This document shows, piece by piece, positions 8,213-17,760 of a stretch of DNA of 64,000 nucleotides. Source of the stretch: Streptococcus mitis (GTDB taxonomy: Bacteria > Bacillota > Bacilli > Lactobacillales > Streptococcaceae); the NCBI RefSeq assembly GCF_002096845.1, contig NZ_NCVK01000007.1, forward strand, positions 1 to 64,000, given 5' to 3'. Below the pieces are notes generated by a model. That model made no database searches. It was given only the letters and a program-made list of their open reading frames with translations, and was not told where the DNA came from. Position 1 is the first letter of the stretch. The number at the start of each line of letters is the position of its first letter. Position numbers and translations under genes: made by a program.

Positions 8213-8559
8213 GAGTTAGTCAACATCTATATTATATAACGAAAGTGATAGAGTTGTTGTTTAAAATTAAACTTTAGAATGAAAATATTTAAAAAAAGTA
8301 GATCACTTTTAGAAGTGTCCTACTTGTATTATTTTTATTTAAAAAGGGATAAATCCTTAACAAAAGGGGTGTACTCCCGCGCCTTCGGGAAGGAAAAAAA
8401 GAAATGGCGCAAAATCAAGGTTTTATTTTTGAAATTTACCAGAAAATACCCTTAATGAAAGTAACGTAGTTCTTGTTGATGGTCATAGTGTGTTCTATTG
8501 ATGCACGTTCAACGGTTACTAGATTTAGGTTAAAATCGTTAAAGCCCATATCATAGTTT
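8213..8559. other. Intergenic, no supported gene
   Basis: This stretch between the Mega right core and the cadA terminator contains a small CCCG/CGGG hairpin near 8377-8390. An open minus-strand frame (8436-8702) runs through the cadA terminator and overlaps cadA, so I do not accept it. No ribosome site or recognisable protein motif was found on either strand. Confidence 0.5.
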
Positions 8560-8594
8560 AAAAAAGCGATTATACAAAAACTTGTATATCGCTC
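8560..8594 (-). terminator. cadA terminator
   Basis: Minus-strand AGCGATATACAAG...TTGTATAATCGCT forms a strong hairpin followed by TTTTTT, eleven bases past the cadA stop. Confidence 0.85.
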
Positions 8595-8605
8595 TGTTTG
8601 TTCAC

Positions 8606-10693
8606 TTACTTTGACAAAGTGGAGGTATCTATCCTCAAGGTCCTCAATGCATTCCATACTGCCAGTAGCGTTACACCAACATCTGCAAAGATTGCCTCCC
8701 ACATATTAGAAATTCCCAATCCACTTAGAACCAAGAAAATTAGTTTAACTACAATAGCCAAGGTCATGTTTTGCCGAGCTATTCTGACTGTCTTTTTAGC
8801 CAGTCGAATGACTTGAGGAAGTTTTCCAAGGTCATCATCCATCAGTACAACATCTGCTGATTCAATGGCTGCGTCCGAACCTAGCCCTCCCATAGCAATA
8901 CCAACATCTGCCCTAGCAAGAACCGGTGCATCATTCACTCCATCTCCAACAAAGGCAACAGCCTGCTGAGACTGAGTCAGAATTTCCTCAAATGTACTCA
9001 CCTTATCCTGAGGCAAGCAATCTCCAAATGCATCATTGAAGGCAAATTGCTGTGCAAATTCATCAACCACTGCCTGACGATCACCTGAAAGGAGAACCGT
9101 TTTTTTAATTCCGACCGCCTGTAAATCCTTCAAGGCCTCGATGCTCGTCTCCTTCACTTGGTCTGTGATAAGGAAATAGCCTAAAAAGTGACTGTCCTCT
9201 GCCAAATAGAGAACTGTTCCTGTGCTGTCAATAGCTGGATAAGCAATCCCTTGAACTTCCATTAATCTAGCATTCCCAAGATAGAGCTGTCTGCCATCTA
9301 TCCTACCGGACATGCCCTGCCCTGGTAGCTCGGTAATCTGACTCACCCTATTCTCGTCCACTTCCTGTCCATAGGCTGTTCGAATCGAGTTTGCGATTGG
9401 ATGATTGGAATAGCTTTCCAAATGGGCAGCGAGGTACAGAATATTATCCTCGATACCTTCTGCGTTGACAACGGTATCTACCGCAAAGATACCTTTTGTA
9501 ATTGTCCCCGTCTTATCAAATACGACCGTATCCAACTTGGCAAGAGCCTCTAAATAATTTCCACCTTTCACTAAGACACCTAATTTAGATGCTCCCCCTA
9601 GCCCGCCAAAGAAACTCATTGGTACCGAAACCGCAAGAGCACAAGGGCAAGAAATGACTAAAAAGGTAAGTGCCCGATAAAGCCAAGTCGACCACTCCCC
9701 TAAACCAAGCAAGGGAGGCAGGCTTGCAAGCAGAAAAGCGATTCCGACAACCACTGGTGTATACACACGCGAAAAACGTGTGATCATCCGTTCCGTCTCC
9801 GCTTTTTTATTGCTTACATTTTCAACTAATTCCAAAATTTTGTTGACCGTTGATTGCGAAAAAGTCTTTCTCACTTCAATTACCAATGGACTAGTCAAAT
9901 TGATCACACCACTTGTAATGTCCTCACCAACGCCAATTTCCCTAGGCAGTGATTCTCCTGTCAAGGCTGACGTATCCAGAATAGAACGACCTTTTCTGAC
10001 CAGACCATCTAGGGGCACCTTCTCCCCAGGCTTAACTAAAATATGGTCCGCAACCCTTACTGTTTCAGGGTCTACTTGAACGGCTTCTCCCCCCTCTAGT
10101 CTCCAAGCCTTAACCGACCGAATATCCATCAATTGTGCAATGGACTGACGAGATTGAGAGGTGGCCTTGTCTTGGAAATACTCCCCAATCTGATAAAAAA
10201 GCATGACGGCTACTGCCTCTGGAAATTCTCCCAAGAGAAAGGCTCCTAAGGTCGCGATACTCATCAAAAAGTTTTCATCAAAAATATTGCCACGTTGAAT
10301 ATTTTGAACCATCTTGATAAGAACCTTATGACCGATAATGATATATAGGGTCAGATAATAGACCAGACGAATCCAGAAATACTCCTCTGGCAGGAAAAAG
10401 CCGAAGGCAAATAGAATCGTAACAGCAAGTAGCAGCTCTTTCGCCCAATCTCGTTTTTCTGGAAGTGCCTCTTCCTTTTTCTCACTGATCACTTCGATTC
10501 CAGGTTCAATAGCATCTACTAAGTCAATAATTTCCTTATCTATCCCATCTTCGCTTTTTGTTTCCAAAGTCAGCTTTTGAGCTATCAGATTGACAGTGGC
10601 AGATTCTACCTGCTCCAATTGATTGACAGCACGTTCAATCTTAGCAGCACAATTGCCACAGTCAATTCCCCGAAGTACATACTCTTTCTTCAT
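8606..10693 (-). CDS. cadA: CadA/ZntA-type heavy-metal P1B ATPase
   Basis: 695 residues. One N-terminal HMA domain has the metal site GIDCGNCA (about 9-16). The membrane domain carries the CPC triad in VISCPCALAVS. The cytoplasmic part has TGES (actuator), DKTGT (phosphorylated Asp) and GDGVNDAP (hinge). This set defines a Zn/Cd/Pb-exporting P1B ATPase. Its start overlaps the ArsR-type regulator by 32 bases, with AGGAGG before the ATG, so it is the last gene of a zip-cadC-cadA operon. Whether cadmium or zinc is the main physiological substrate cannot be told. Confidence 0.93.
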   Translation of the reverse strand: MKKEYVLRGIDCGNCAAKIERAVNQLEQVESATVNLIAQKLTLETKSEDGIDKEIIDLVDAIEPGIEVISEKKEEALPEKRDWAKELLLAVTILFAFGFFLPEEYFWIRLVYYLTLYIIIGHKVLIKMVQNIQRGNIFDENFLMSIATLGAFLLGEFPEAVAVMLFYQIGEYFQDKATSQSRQSIAQLMDIRSVKAWRLEGGEAVQVDPETVRVADHILVKPGEKVPLDGLVRKGRSILDTSALTGESLPREIGVGEDITSGVINLTSPLVIEVRKTFSQSTVNKILELVENVSNKKAETERMITRFSRVYTPVVVGIAFLLASLPPLLGLGEWSTWLYRALTFLVISCPCALAVSVPMSFFGGLGGASKLGVLVKGGNYLEALAKLDTVVFDKTGTITKGIFAVDTVVNAEGIEDNILYLAAHLESYSNHPIANSIRTAYGQEVDENRVSQITELPGQGMSGRIDGRQLYLGNARLMEVQGIAYPAIDSTGTVLYLAEDSHFLGYFLITDQVKETSIEALKDLQAVGIKKTVLLSGDRQAVVDEFAQQFAFNDAFGDCLPQDKVSTFEEILTQSQQAVAFVGDGVNDAPVLARADVGIAMGGLGSDAAIESADVVLMDDDLGKLPQVIRLAKKTVRIARQNMTLAIVVKLIFLVLSGLGISNMWEAIFADVGVTLLAVWNALRTLRIDTSTLSK

Positions 10694-11039
10694 GTTTTTC
10701 CTCCTTCAAATGCTTCAGTGTCAAAGACAAGACTGATGCGACATGATTATCCGCAAGTTCATAATAGGTCATCTTTCCTTTTTTCTCCCCCTTGACCAAT
10801 TGGCAGTCCCGCAGATAGCGTAGTTGGTGAGAAATAGCAGATTTGGTCATCTGTAACGCAATCGCTAAGTCTCCGACACAAATTGGATTTTGCCGTACTG
10901 CTTGTAAAATCCGCAAACGAGTTGGATCAGAAATCGCCTTAAAAAAATTGGACATATTTAGCAATGTAACGGTATCAAACTCCGTCTCATGGACCCCTTG
11001 AATTAAATCTGGATTACAAGCTGTTAAACACTGTGACAT
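10662..11039 (-). CDS. cadC: ArsR/SmtB-family metal-responsive repressor
   Basis: 125 residues with a winged helix: FFKAISDPTRLRILQAV (about 32-48), ICVGDLAIALQMTKSAISHQLRYL as helix-turn-helix and wing near 75-92. The N-terminus has cysteines (SQCLTACNP), as in CadC. The usual ELCVCD motif is replaced by PICVGD, so only part of the alpha-3 cysteine site remains. It is expected to repress the operon at the paired operators 11895-11941 and to release on Zn/Cd. Its position directly before cadA supports this. Confidence 0.88.
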   Translation of the reverse strand: MSQCLTACNPDLIQGVHETEFDTVTLLNMSNFFKAISDPTRLRILQAVRQNPICVGDLAIALQMTKSAISHQLRYLRDCQLVKGEKKGKMTYYELADNHVASVLSLTLKHLKEEKHEERVCTSGN

Positions 11040-11053
11040 ATTTTGTATTCCTC

Positions 11054-11869
11054 CTATCCTAAAGTTGTATCAAGTAACATCATAATTAGAAATCCGTCCA
11101 TAAACTCACCTGTTGCAATATCGGTATTCTTGTGTTCTTGAGCACCTGACACAAGTTTTTCCACTACAACATAAATCATGGCTCCTGCCGCAAATGAGAG
11201 AGCATAAGATAGTAGCTGGGGCATAGACATAACAGCATAGGCCCCTAAAACAACTGCAATCGGCTCAACAATCGCTGACATGGCGCCATAGTAGAAAGCT
11301 GATTTCCTACTTCGCCCTTCTGCCCGTAGCGGCAAGGACAAGGCAGAGCCTTCTGGAATATTTTGGATACCAATTCACAAGGCTAATCCAAGGGCACTCA
11401 TCCACGTAAAGGAAAGTCCAGTTGTGGCATTTGCCACACCAACTGCTAAGCCCTCTGGTATATTATGAATCACTACCGCCAGATAAAGCAGCATGGTCTT
11501 TGATAAGGGTCTTTGGGGATTCAAAATCCCTTCCTTATCACTCATCTGTTGATTCAAATGCATGTGGGGAACCAAATAATCAATAAAGCGGATAATTAAG
11601 CCCCCGACAATAAAAACCAACAGCCGTCGGCAACCAGTAAAATCTGTTTGCAGCCATTGACTGGCTATAGCCAAATGAAAGGACAAGCAAAGACCAGACT
11701 GCAGCTGCCGTCATAATACCCGCTGCCAAGCCCATCATCATATCCATGAATTTTTGATGAATGGTTTTGACAAAAAAGACCAAACTAGCACCGATAATGG
11801 TACAAAACAGGTGAATAAGCCAGCTAATAAAGCTTGCATTACTGGTGATAGAGATGAAAAAAATGACAT
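11054..11869 (-). pseudogene. ZIP-family metal transporter, three lesions
   Basis: The frames combine into a roughly 270-residue ZIP transporter beginning MSFFSSLSPVMQALLAGLF, with the family motif HNIPEGLAVGVA and a second NIPEG. Three breaks are visible. A T is missing in a T-run near 11800 (FTC|TIIGASL). One T is extra in a T-run near 11605 (AVGF|VGGLII). An in-frame TGA near 11372 replaces a residue before IGIQNIPEG. ZIP proteins usually import zinc. The gene heads the cadC-cadA operon and should be inactive unless these are sequencing errors. Confidence 0.85.
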
Positions 11870-11894
11870 CTTATACCTCAATAATCGATAATAG

Positions 11895-11941
11895 TTGAGC
11901 AACTGTTCAACTATTACCATTATAGTTGAACAGTTGCTCAA
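11895..11941. promoter_or_regulatory. Twin ArsR-type operators upstream of zip-cadC-cadA
   Basis: TTGAGCAACTGTTCAACTAT (11895-11914) and its exact reverse complement (11922-11941) form a 20-base inverted repeat with a 7-base spacer. Each arm is itself an ArsR/SmtB-like dyad (TGAGCAACTGTTCA). One arm lies between the -35 and -10 elements and the other just downstream of the -10, as expected for repression by the CadC-like protein. Confidence 0.85.
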
Positions 11942-11948
11942 TTGTCAA
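11919..11948 (-). promoter_or_regulatory. zip-cadC-cadA promoter
   Basis: Minus-strand TTGACA (11943-11948) and TATAAT (11919-11924) are perfect consensus hexamers with an 18-base spacer that is filled by one operator arm. Confidence 0.85.
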
Positions 11949-11958
11949 GGAAGAAAGT

Positions 11959-11986
11959 AAAAAAGCTATGAGAAATCCCCATAGCT
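11959..11986 (-). terminator. Terminator ending the copy-B hairpin region
   Basis: Minus-strand AGCTATG...CATAGCT hairpin followed by TTTTTT. It directly follows hairpin copy B, so a short minus-strand RNA could end here just upstream of the cad promoter. Confidence 0.75.
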
Positions 11987-11988
11987 AG

Positions 11989-12078
11989 GTGGGTATGTTT
12001 ATTCCCATTACCTCCTAGTCTATGGAAACAAACACATACCTATAGGGTATTCTACTCACTCTGATACCTATCCTACCA
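11989..12078 (-). repeat. Hairpin-family element, copy B
   Basis: Minus-strand GGTAT-GTGTTTGTTTCCAT pairs with ATGGGAATAAACATACC around a loop containing AGGAGG. Compared with copy A the closing C-G pair is U-A here and a G-U pair is G-C, so the stem is conserved although bases changed. Upstream GGTATCAGAGTGAG is shared with copy A. The unit is followed by a true terminator at 11959-11986. Confidence 0.62.
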
Positions 12079-12130
12079 TATAAGAAAAATAGTTCCACAA
12101 ACCATCATAGTGATATCTGAAAATAAAAAA

Positions 12131-12304
12131 GGGGGGCCAAAACTATTCCCACAGACACCTCACATGCAGGAACATTTTGAACCTCCACTGAGTATGTGGA
12201 AATAAATTTCAGACATTACTGCTATCAATAATACTATCTCAACTCAGACTGTTAGATTTATACTTCACTCAAAATTCAAAAAAGGCTTAATATCAAGCCT
12301 TTTG
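12131..12304 (-). repeat. Hairpin-family element, copy D (diverged)
   Basis: It has the same layout as the other copies. A terminator-like GGCTT/AAGCC hairpin with A/T runs (12279-12304) follows the gene 12458-13057. A spacer with GAGTGAAGTATAAAT comes next. A hairpin CAAAATGTTCC/GGGAATAGTTTTG with GAGG in the loop then ends in CCCCCC and TTTTTT on the minus strand. Primary sequence is only partly conserved. Confidence 0.45.
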
Positions 12305-12457
12305 TAAACCCTGAAACGGTAGACTATATCTTTTTCTCCAGTAGTCCCAAAACCTCGATATGTGCTTACATCTTGCTTTTCCTTCTACAAATTGACTAAA
12401 GTTAAATTTGGAGTATTAGAGGAACTGAAATATCCTATTTCTAACCTATAGTTATGC

Positions 12458-13057
12458 CTATTCGGTTCGAGTTTCAACTAAGTATATTCCCCATTCAGCT
12501 AATTCTACAGGCAAATCATAAACAGTTTTTCCATTACTTTCATAGATTTCAGAGATTCCTGGTGAAGTCTTAGAAAAAGTTCCCCAAGCTGTCACTAGTT
12601 CTTCTACAAATTGAATATTATGAGGTTCAAAAAAGTCATTAAATTTCGATAGTTCTTTACTATAAATTGTCACAACATTATAGCTATCAAGCATGATCTC
12701 ATCATGACTTTTATGTCCACCAAATCCAAACTTACTTAGTCCATCATTAACAAGTAAATCACCGTATCTAATCAACAGTGCTAAGCATTCCTCTCTTGAA
12801 CAACCATCAATATAATAAAAATCCTTATGGGATTCCTTGATAATATTCTTTGCTACCACTTTTTCTCTATCAATACTGACAGGTAATTCCAAAATAAAAA
12901 ACAAGGGCTCGTCATGAATCACAATAAAGTGTTGAAAAACTTCTAATATTTTTTCTGCGTGTACATTCGCCATCAAATGATGTTCAGTTAACTTTGTAAA
13001 TGATTCAAACAGGTTTTCTACCAAGCTAACTTGGTGACCTTTTACTAAATTCAACAT
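12458..13057 (-). CDS. Unrecognised cytosolic protein
   Basis: 199 residues from ATG 13057 (MLNLVKGHQVSLVENLFESF), chosen because TGGAGAATGCATA precedes it. A frame to 13093 has no ribosome site. There are no signal peptide, membrane segments or catalytic motifs. The protein is acidic, with mixed helix and strand, and has DGCSREECLALLIRYGDLLVNDGLSKFGFG in the middle. It stands alone between two hairpin-family elements in the accessory region. I do not recognise the family. Confidence 0.6.
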   Translation of the reverse strand: MLNLVKGHQVSLVENLFESFTKLTEHHLMANVHAEKILEVFQHFIVIHDEPLFFILELPVSIDREKVVAKNIIKESHKDFYYIDGCSREECLALLIRYGDLLVNDGLSKFGFGGHKSHDEIMLDSYNVVTIYSKELSKFNDFFEPHNIQFVEELVTAWGTFSKTSPGISEIYESNGKTVYDLPVELAEWGIYLVETRTE

Positions 13058-13251
13058 TATGCATTCTCCAGAGAATTTAAACAATATCCACATTTATAAT
13101 CTCATTATACCATTAAACTCCTAAAAAGACTGCAACTTCCCAGTCATAGTTTCTTATAAATCTACCTCAGTTCCTTATGCTGAACCACATTCGGAACAGA
13201 AAATATTGGTAGTAATAGAAGCATTTCAATAATTTATTCATGTCTGTTAAC

Positions 13252-13420
13252 TATGTTTCTTCCTCTAAAACTCCTTTTCAATGAAAACAAACACGTACTC
13301 CCTAGGGTTTATGAAAATAGAATGACAGCCTATCAAGCTGTCACATCAATACACTCAACTTGAACTCTCACTATAATACTTCCCCACCTCAATACAAAAA
13401 GCCTTACAATCAAGGCTTTT
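13252..13420 (-). repeat. Hairpin-family element, copy C
   Basis: Shares GTACGTGTTTGTTTTCATTGA, AAAGGAGTTT and the upstream AAAAGCCTTGATTGTAAGGC hairpin (13396-13420) with copy A. It also has GAGGTGGGGAAGTATTATAGTGAG in place of GGTGGGTAAGTATCAGAGTGAG. The long stem is partly decayed. The terminator-like half lies 57 bases past the peptidase gene and may serve as its terminator. Confidence 0.5.
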
Positions 13421-13476
13421 CGTTATTCATTTCATCAATACTTTAGTTTCGTAGATTCAGATTCGCATGATTAAAA

Positions 13477-14085
13477 CTAGTCAATTTTCTCTATGATATT
13501 TCCAAGTTTATCCAATACAAGACAGGAATAATCATTTAGTGGAATTATGGGAACATTAACGAGTTCTTCAGCTCTATCCTTATTTGCTTTATCATTCCAT
13601 GAATCATAATGGACACTAATTAAAAACTGACTAAAGACTTCTAATCCATTTTTTATCTTTATCTGATGATCTGAATTATCATTAGGTGAAACATAGACTT
13701 TTTCTCCTAATAATAGGGCTCCTGCAGAGAACCCTATAACTTTTGTACCTTTATTAAGCATATGATCGATATAATTTTTGAACTCCTGATTGACATAAGT
13801 AGATATATATTTTTCTGTATTTTCTCCACCGATGATGATTAGATCAGCATCTAAATAGCTATCAAAATCAATCTGCTCAGTGTCCAAAAGTAAGTAATCA
13901 GTGTTTGGATTAGGAAATTGACTTTGGAAAACTTCCGTGTACTTTTTCATATAGGGTTGCCAATTATCTCGAAAAACTGTAAAAATAACAATTCTTTCAA
14001 TCTTCCTTGATGACACAATTTTATTAACAATCGTATGGTTCTTTATCGGCGGATTTCCACCCATCAAAAAAATTTGTTCGTCCAA
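13477..14085 (-). CDS. Peptidase E-like (S51) family protein
   Basis: 202 residues starting at TTG 14085 with AGAAAGTG upstream. No better ATG precedes the conserved QIFLMGGNPP. The Rossmann-like class I glutamine-amidotransferase fold is visible. GFSAGALLLGE (about 116-126) holds the Ser nucleophile of the S51 family, which cleaves Asp-X dipeptides. LIIIGGENTEKYI corresponds to the upstream loop. The His/Asp partners cannot be assigned confidently. The protein is intracellular, single gene, with a likely terminator inside hairpin element C. Confidence 0.75.
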   Translation of the reverse strand: MDEQIFLMGGNPPIKNHTIVNKIVSSRKIERIVIFTVFRDNWQPYMKKYTEVFQSQFPNPNTDYLLLDTEQIDFDSYLDADLIIIGGENTEKYISTYVNQEFKNYIDHMLNKGTKVIGFSAGALLLGEKVYVSPNDNSDHQIKIKNGLEVFSQFLISVHYDSWNDKANKDRAEELVNVPIIPLNDYSCLVLDKLGNIIEKID

Positions 14086-14142
14086 TCTTTCACACTTTCT
14101 AAAGATACATAAAGTTTAAACAAGTTTATTTACGTTTCTAAA

Positions 14143-14571
14143 TTATAATTTTTTCTTAAAATGAATAATTCTATTTGCCTCCTGAAATCCAATATTGAGA
14201 TGAAATCTTATAGAATCGGTATTCGTTAAAGTACAGTCACTTGCAAATTCCTTACATCCTTTATTTTTCGCCCATTCCTCACATTTTGTACAGAGATTTT
14301 TAGCAATATCCTTTAAACGATATTCCTCGTCGACAATAATCCCTTCTAAGAATCCAACAGGACTATATTTACAACCTTCAACATAATCAAATCTGAGTGA
14401 ACATAGTGCTAGACCTACAATTGTGTCACCTTCAACTTCAGTAAAGATTGCAGTATTTTTGCCATTCGTATATCCTTTTACTTCATCAATAGCTTCTTTA
14501 TCGGTCAATTGGGGCCATAATTGTTTCATTAGTTTAGCCGTTTTTATAAAATCTTTTGTTATTCCATCCAT
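14143..14571 (-). CDS. AAC(6')-like GNAT acetyltransferase
   Basis: 142 residues from ATG 14571, nine bases after GGAGG. A longer frame to 14589 has no ribosome site. LCSLRFDYVEGCKYSPVGFLEGIIVDEEYR and NKGCKEFASDCTLTNTDSIRFHLNIGFQEANRIIHFKKKL closely follow the layout of the AAC(6')-I aminoglycoside acetyltransferases (VGFLEGI, EFASD, GFQE). It may acetylate aminoglycosides or a related amine. Substrate and resistance effect are not proven by sequence. Its place in an accessory region with mef/msrD is suggestive only. Confidence 0.72.
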   Translation of the reverse strand: MDGITKDFIKTAKLMKQLWPQLTDKEAIDEVKGYTNGKNTAIFTEVEGDTIVGLALCSLRFDYVEGCKYSPVGFLEGIIVDEEYRLKDIAKNLCTKCEEWAKNKGCKEFASDCTLTNTDSIRFHLNIGFQEANRIIHFKKKL

Positions 14572-14701
14572 ATTGATGTTCCTCCGCAAATTACAAGCAA
14601 ATGTTTCGAATCATGCTGTTACTTTGTTACTCATTGATTGATACCAATACCATCCCCTTCTACTTTTCGACTGTATCAGATCGGAAGAGCAGTGATACCG
14701 C

Positions 14702-16124
<1,423 letters not shown>

Positions 16125-16208
16125 CTATTGGCCGACAAAAAAGACGGCAACGTTACGGTTACCATCTATTATACCATGAAATTTGTAATCAGATTCTCTT
16201 TATCTATG

Positions 16209-16775
16209 CTAGTTCATTTCTTTAAATGCTGCTTCTGCATCCGCATTGCTGATAGCACCAAATTGAATCTTCCCAATCTTTCCTTGGCTATCAATTAAAT
16301 ATTCTGTAGGAATGCTTCGAATTTGATAAGCTTGGAAGGTGGTTGCTTTTGTGTCATAAAGAACTGGGATATCCTTATAACCTTGATCTTGGAACCATTG
16401 TGGGAATTGCTCAACGGTTTTTTCACCTTGAATTCCTGGTGCAATGACACTAAGAATTTCGAAATCACGATCTGGTTTCGCCGCTAGTTCCATCAACTCT
16501 GGCATACTTTTCTTACATGGACCACACCAGGAAGCCCAAAACTTCAAATAAACTTTTTTACCCTTATAATCCGATAACTTAACTTCTTTACCATCCATGG
16601 ATTGCAATGTGAAGTCTGGAGCATCTTTCCCAACAGCAATTTGTTGTACAGGCGTTTGTTGCTGTTGTTTTGGGGATTGTTGTGCTGCTTGAGTCTTTTT
16701 AGTTTCTTCCTCACCACAGGCCATCAATACAACTAATGACAAGAGGCTTAAGCCAGCAAATATTACTTTTTTCAT
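16209..16775 (-). CDS. TlpA/ResA-like thioredoxin lipoprotein
   Basis: 188 residues from ATG 16775 (GGAGAACAA upstream). A lipoprotein signal ends in LVVLMACG (lipobox Cys about 21), then a Gln-rich linker, then a thioredoxin fold with APDFTLQSMDG and the redox site FWASWCGPC (about 92-100). It should be an extracytoplasmic thiol-disulfide oxidoreductase that gets electrons from the adjacent CcdA. Pneumococcal Etrx1/Etrx2 and S. gordonii SdbB are similar. No methionine sulfoxide reductase gene is adjacent here. Confidence 0.9.
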   Translation of the reverse strand: MKKVIFAGLSLLSLVVLMACGEEETKKTQAAQQSPKQQQQTPVQQIAVGKDAPDFTLQSMDGKEVKLSDYKGKKVYLKFWASWCGPCKKSMPELMELAAKPDRDFEILSVIAPGIQGEKTVEQFPQWFQDQGYKDIPVLYDTKATTFQAYQIRSIPTEYLIDSQGKIGKIQFGAISNADAEAAFKEMN

Positions 16776-16785
16776 TTGTTCTCCT

Positions 16786-17493
16786 TTATTCAAAAATTCC
16801 AGCTAGAACATTTACTTGTCCTAATAGTAACAAAATTCCCATTAAAATAATGAGGAAACCACCAATTTTCTTCAGCAGCATCATATGACGCTTGATTTTA
16901 CTAAAATAAGGCATCACGACTCCTGAAGCTAGAGCCAAAACCAAGAAAGGAATGGCCATCCCTAGAGTGTAAATCAAGGTATAGATAGCACCTTGCCAAG
17001 CGCCATTGCCCCCAGAAGCTGCAAGCGCTAAAACAGAACTTAAAACCGGACCAATACACGGCGTCCAACCAAAGCTAAAGGTAATACCAAGTAAAAAGGC
17101 CGACCAATAACGATTGGCTTCTGATTTCTTAAAAGTAAAGCTTTTTTGAACCTCTAATTTCTTAAAATGAAAAATTTCCATCTGGTGAAGGCCTAAAATG
17201 ATAATAATTGTTCCCATGGTATAGCGAAACCAATTGGCATAGAGAATATTACCAAAGTAACCAGCACCAAATCCTAAAATAAAGAAAATAAGAGAGATAC
17301 CTGCGATAAAGCAAAGTGTTCGAATCAGACCTGACCAGGCAACTTTTCTTCCAAATAAGGAGAAACTTTTTGCACTTTCCTGATCATCCAGCAAAATTCC
17401 AGCATAAACTGGCAGAAGTGGAAAAATACAAGGAGAAAAGAAGGACAAGACCCCTGCTAAAAAAACGGAGATTGAAAATACTAGCGTTTCCAA
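16786..17493 (-). CDS. ccdA: CcdA-type cytochrome c biogenesis/thiol reductant transporter
   Basis: 235 residues, six hydrophobic segments. FFSPCIFPLLPVY (about 19-31) and WTPCIGPVL (about 143-151) are the two cysteine-containing helices of CcdA, which shuttle electrons from cytosolic thioredoxin across the membrane. It ends ten bases before the TlpA-like lipoprotein, its expected electron acceptor. The two form an operon. Confidence 0.93.
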   Translation of the reverse strand: METLVFSISVFLAGVLSFFSPCIFPLLPVYAGILLDDQESAKSFSLFGRKVAWSGLIRTLCFIAGISLIFFILGFGAGYFGNILYANWFRYTMGTIIIILGLHQMEIFHFKKLEVQKSFTFKKSEANRYWSAFLLGITFSFGWTPCIGPVLSSVLALAASGGNGAWQGAIYTLIYTLGMAIPFLVLALASGVVMPYFSKIKRHMMLLKKIGGFLIILMGILLLLGQVNVLAGIFE

Positions 17494-17701
17494 TAAAGAA
17501 CCAACTTTCTTAAGAATTTAAACCTATTGTACTATAAATATTAAAATTTGTATCAAGTTTGCTACGGTTAACTGTTTTTGTAATTATATTATATGAAACA
17601 AACTCTTTAATAGTACACTATGTTTTCTAAAACATTGTTAGAAATTGATTTGAATTTCTCAATCAAATTGTTCGGTTTTTTCATTTCACTATAGATAAAA
17701 G

Positions 17702-17744
17702 AAAAAATTGAAGAAAATTGTCCAAAGAGCCACTTTTTCTTCAA
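17702..17744 (-). terminator. Terminator downstream of map
   Basis: Minus-strand TTGAAGAAAA and TTTTCTTCAA pair around a 15-20 base loop, followed by TTTTTTC. Confidence 0.75.
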
Positions 17745-17760
17745 TCTACTTTTACTTATT

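Noticed and set aside
8436-8702. 88-residue minus-strand open frame
   Set aside because: It runs through the cadA terminator and overlaps the cadA 3' end in another frame, has no ribosome site and no recognisable motif.
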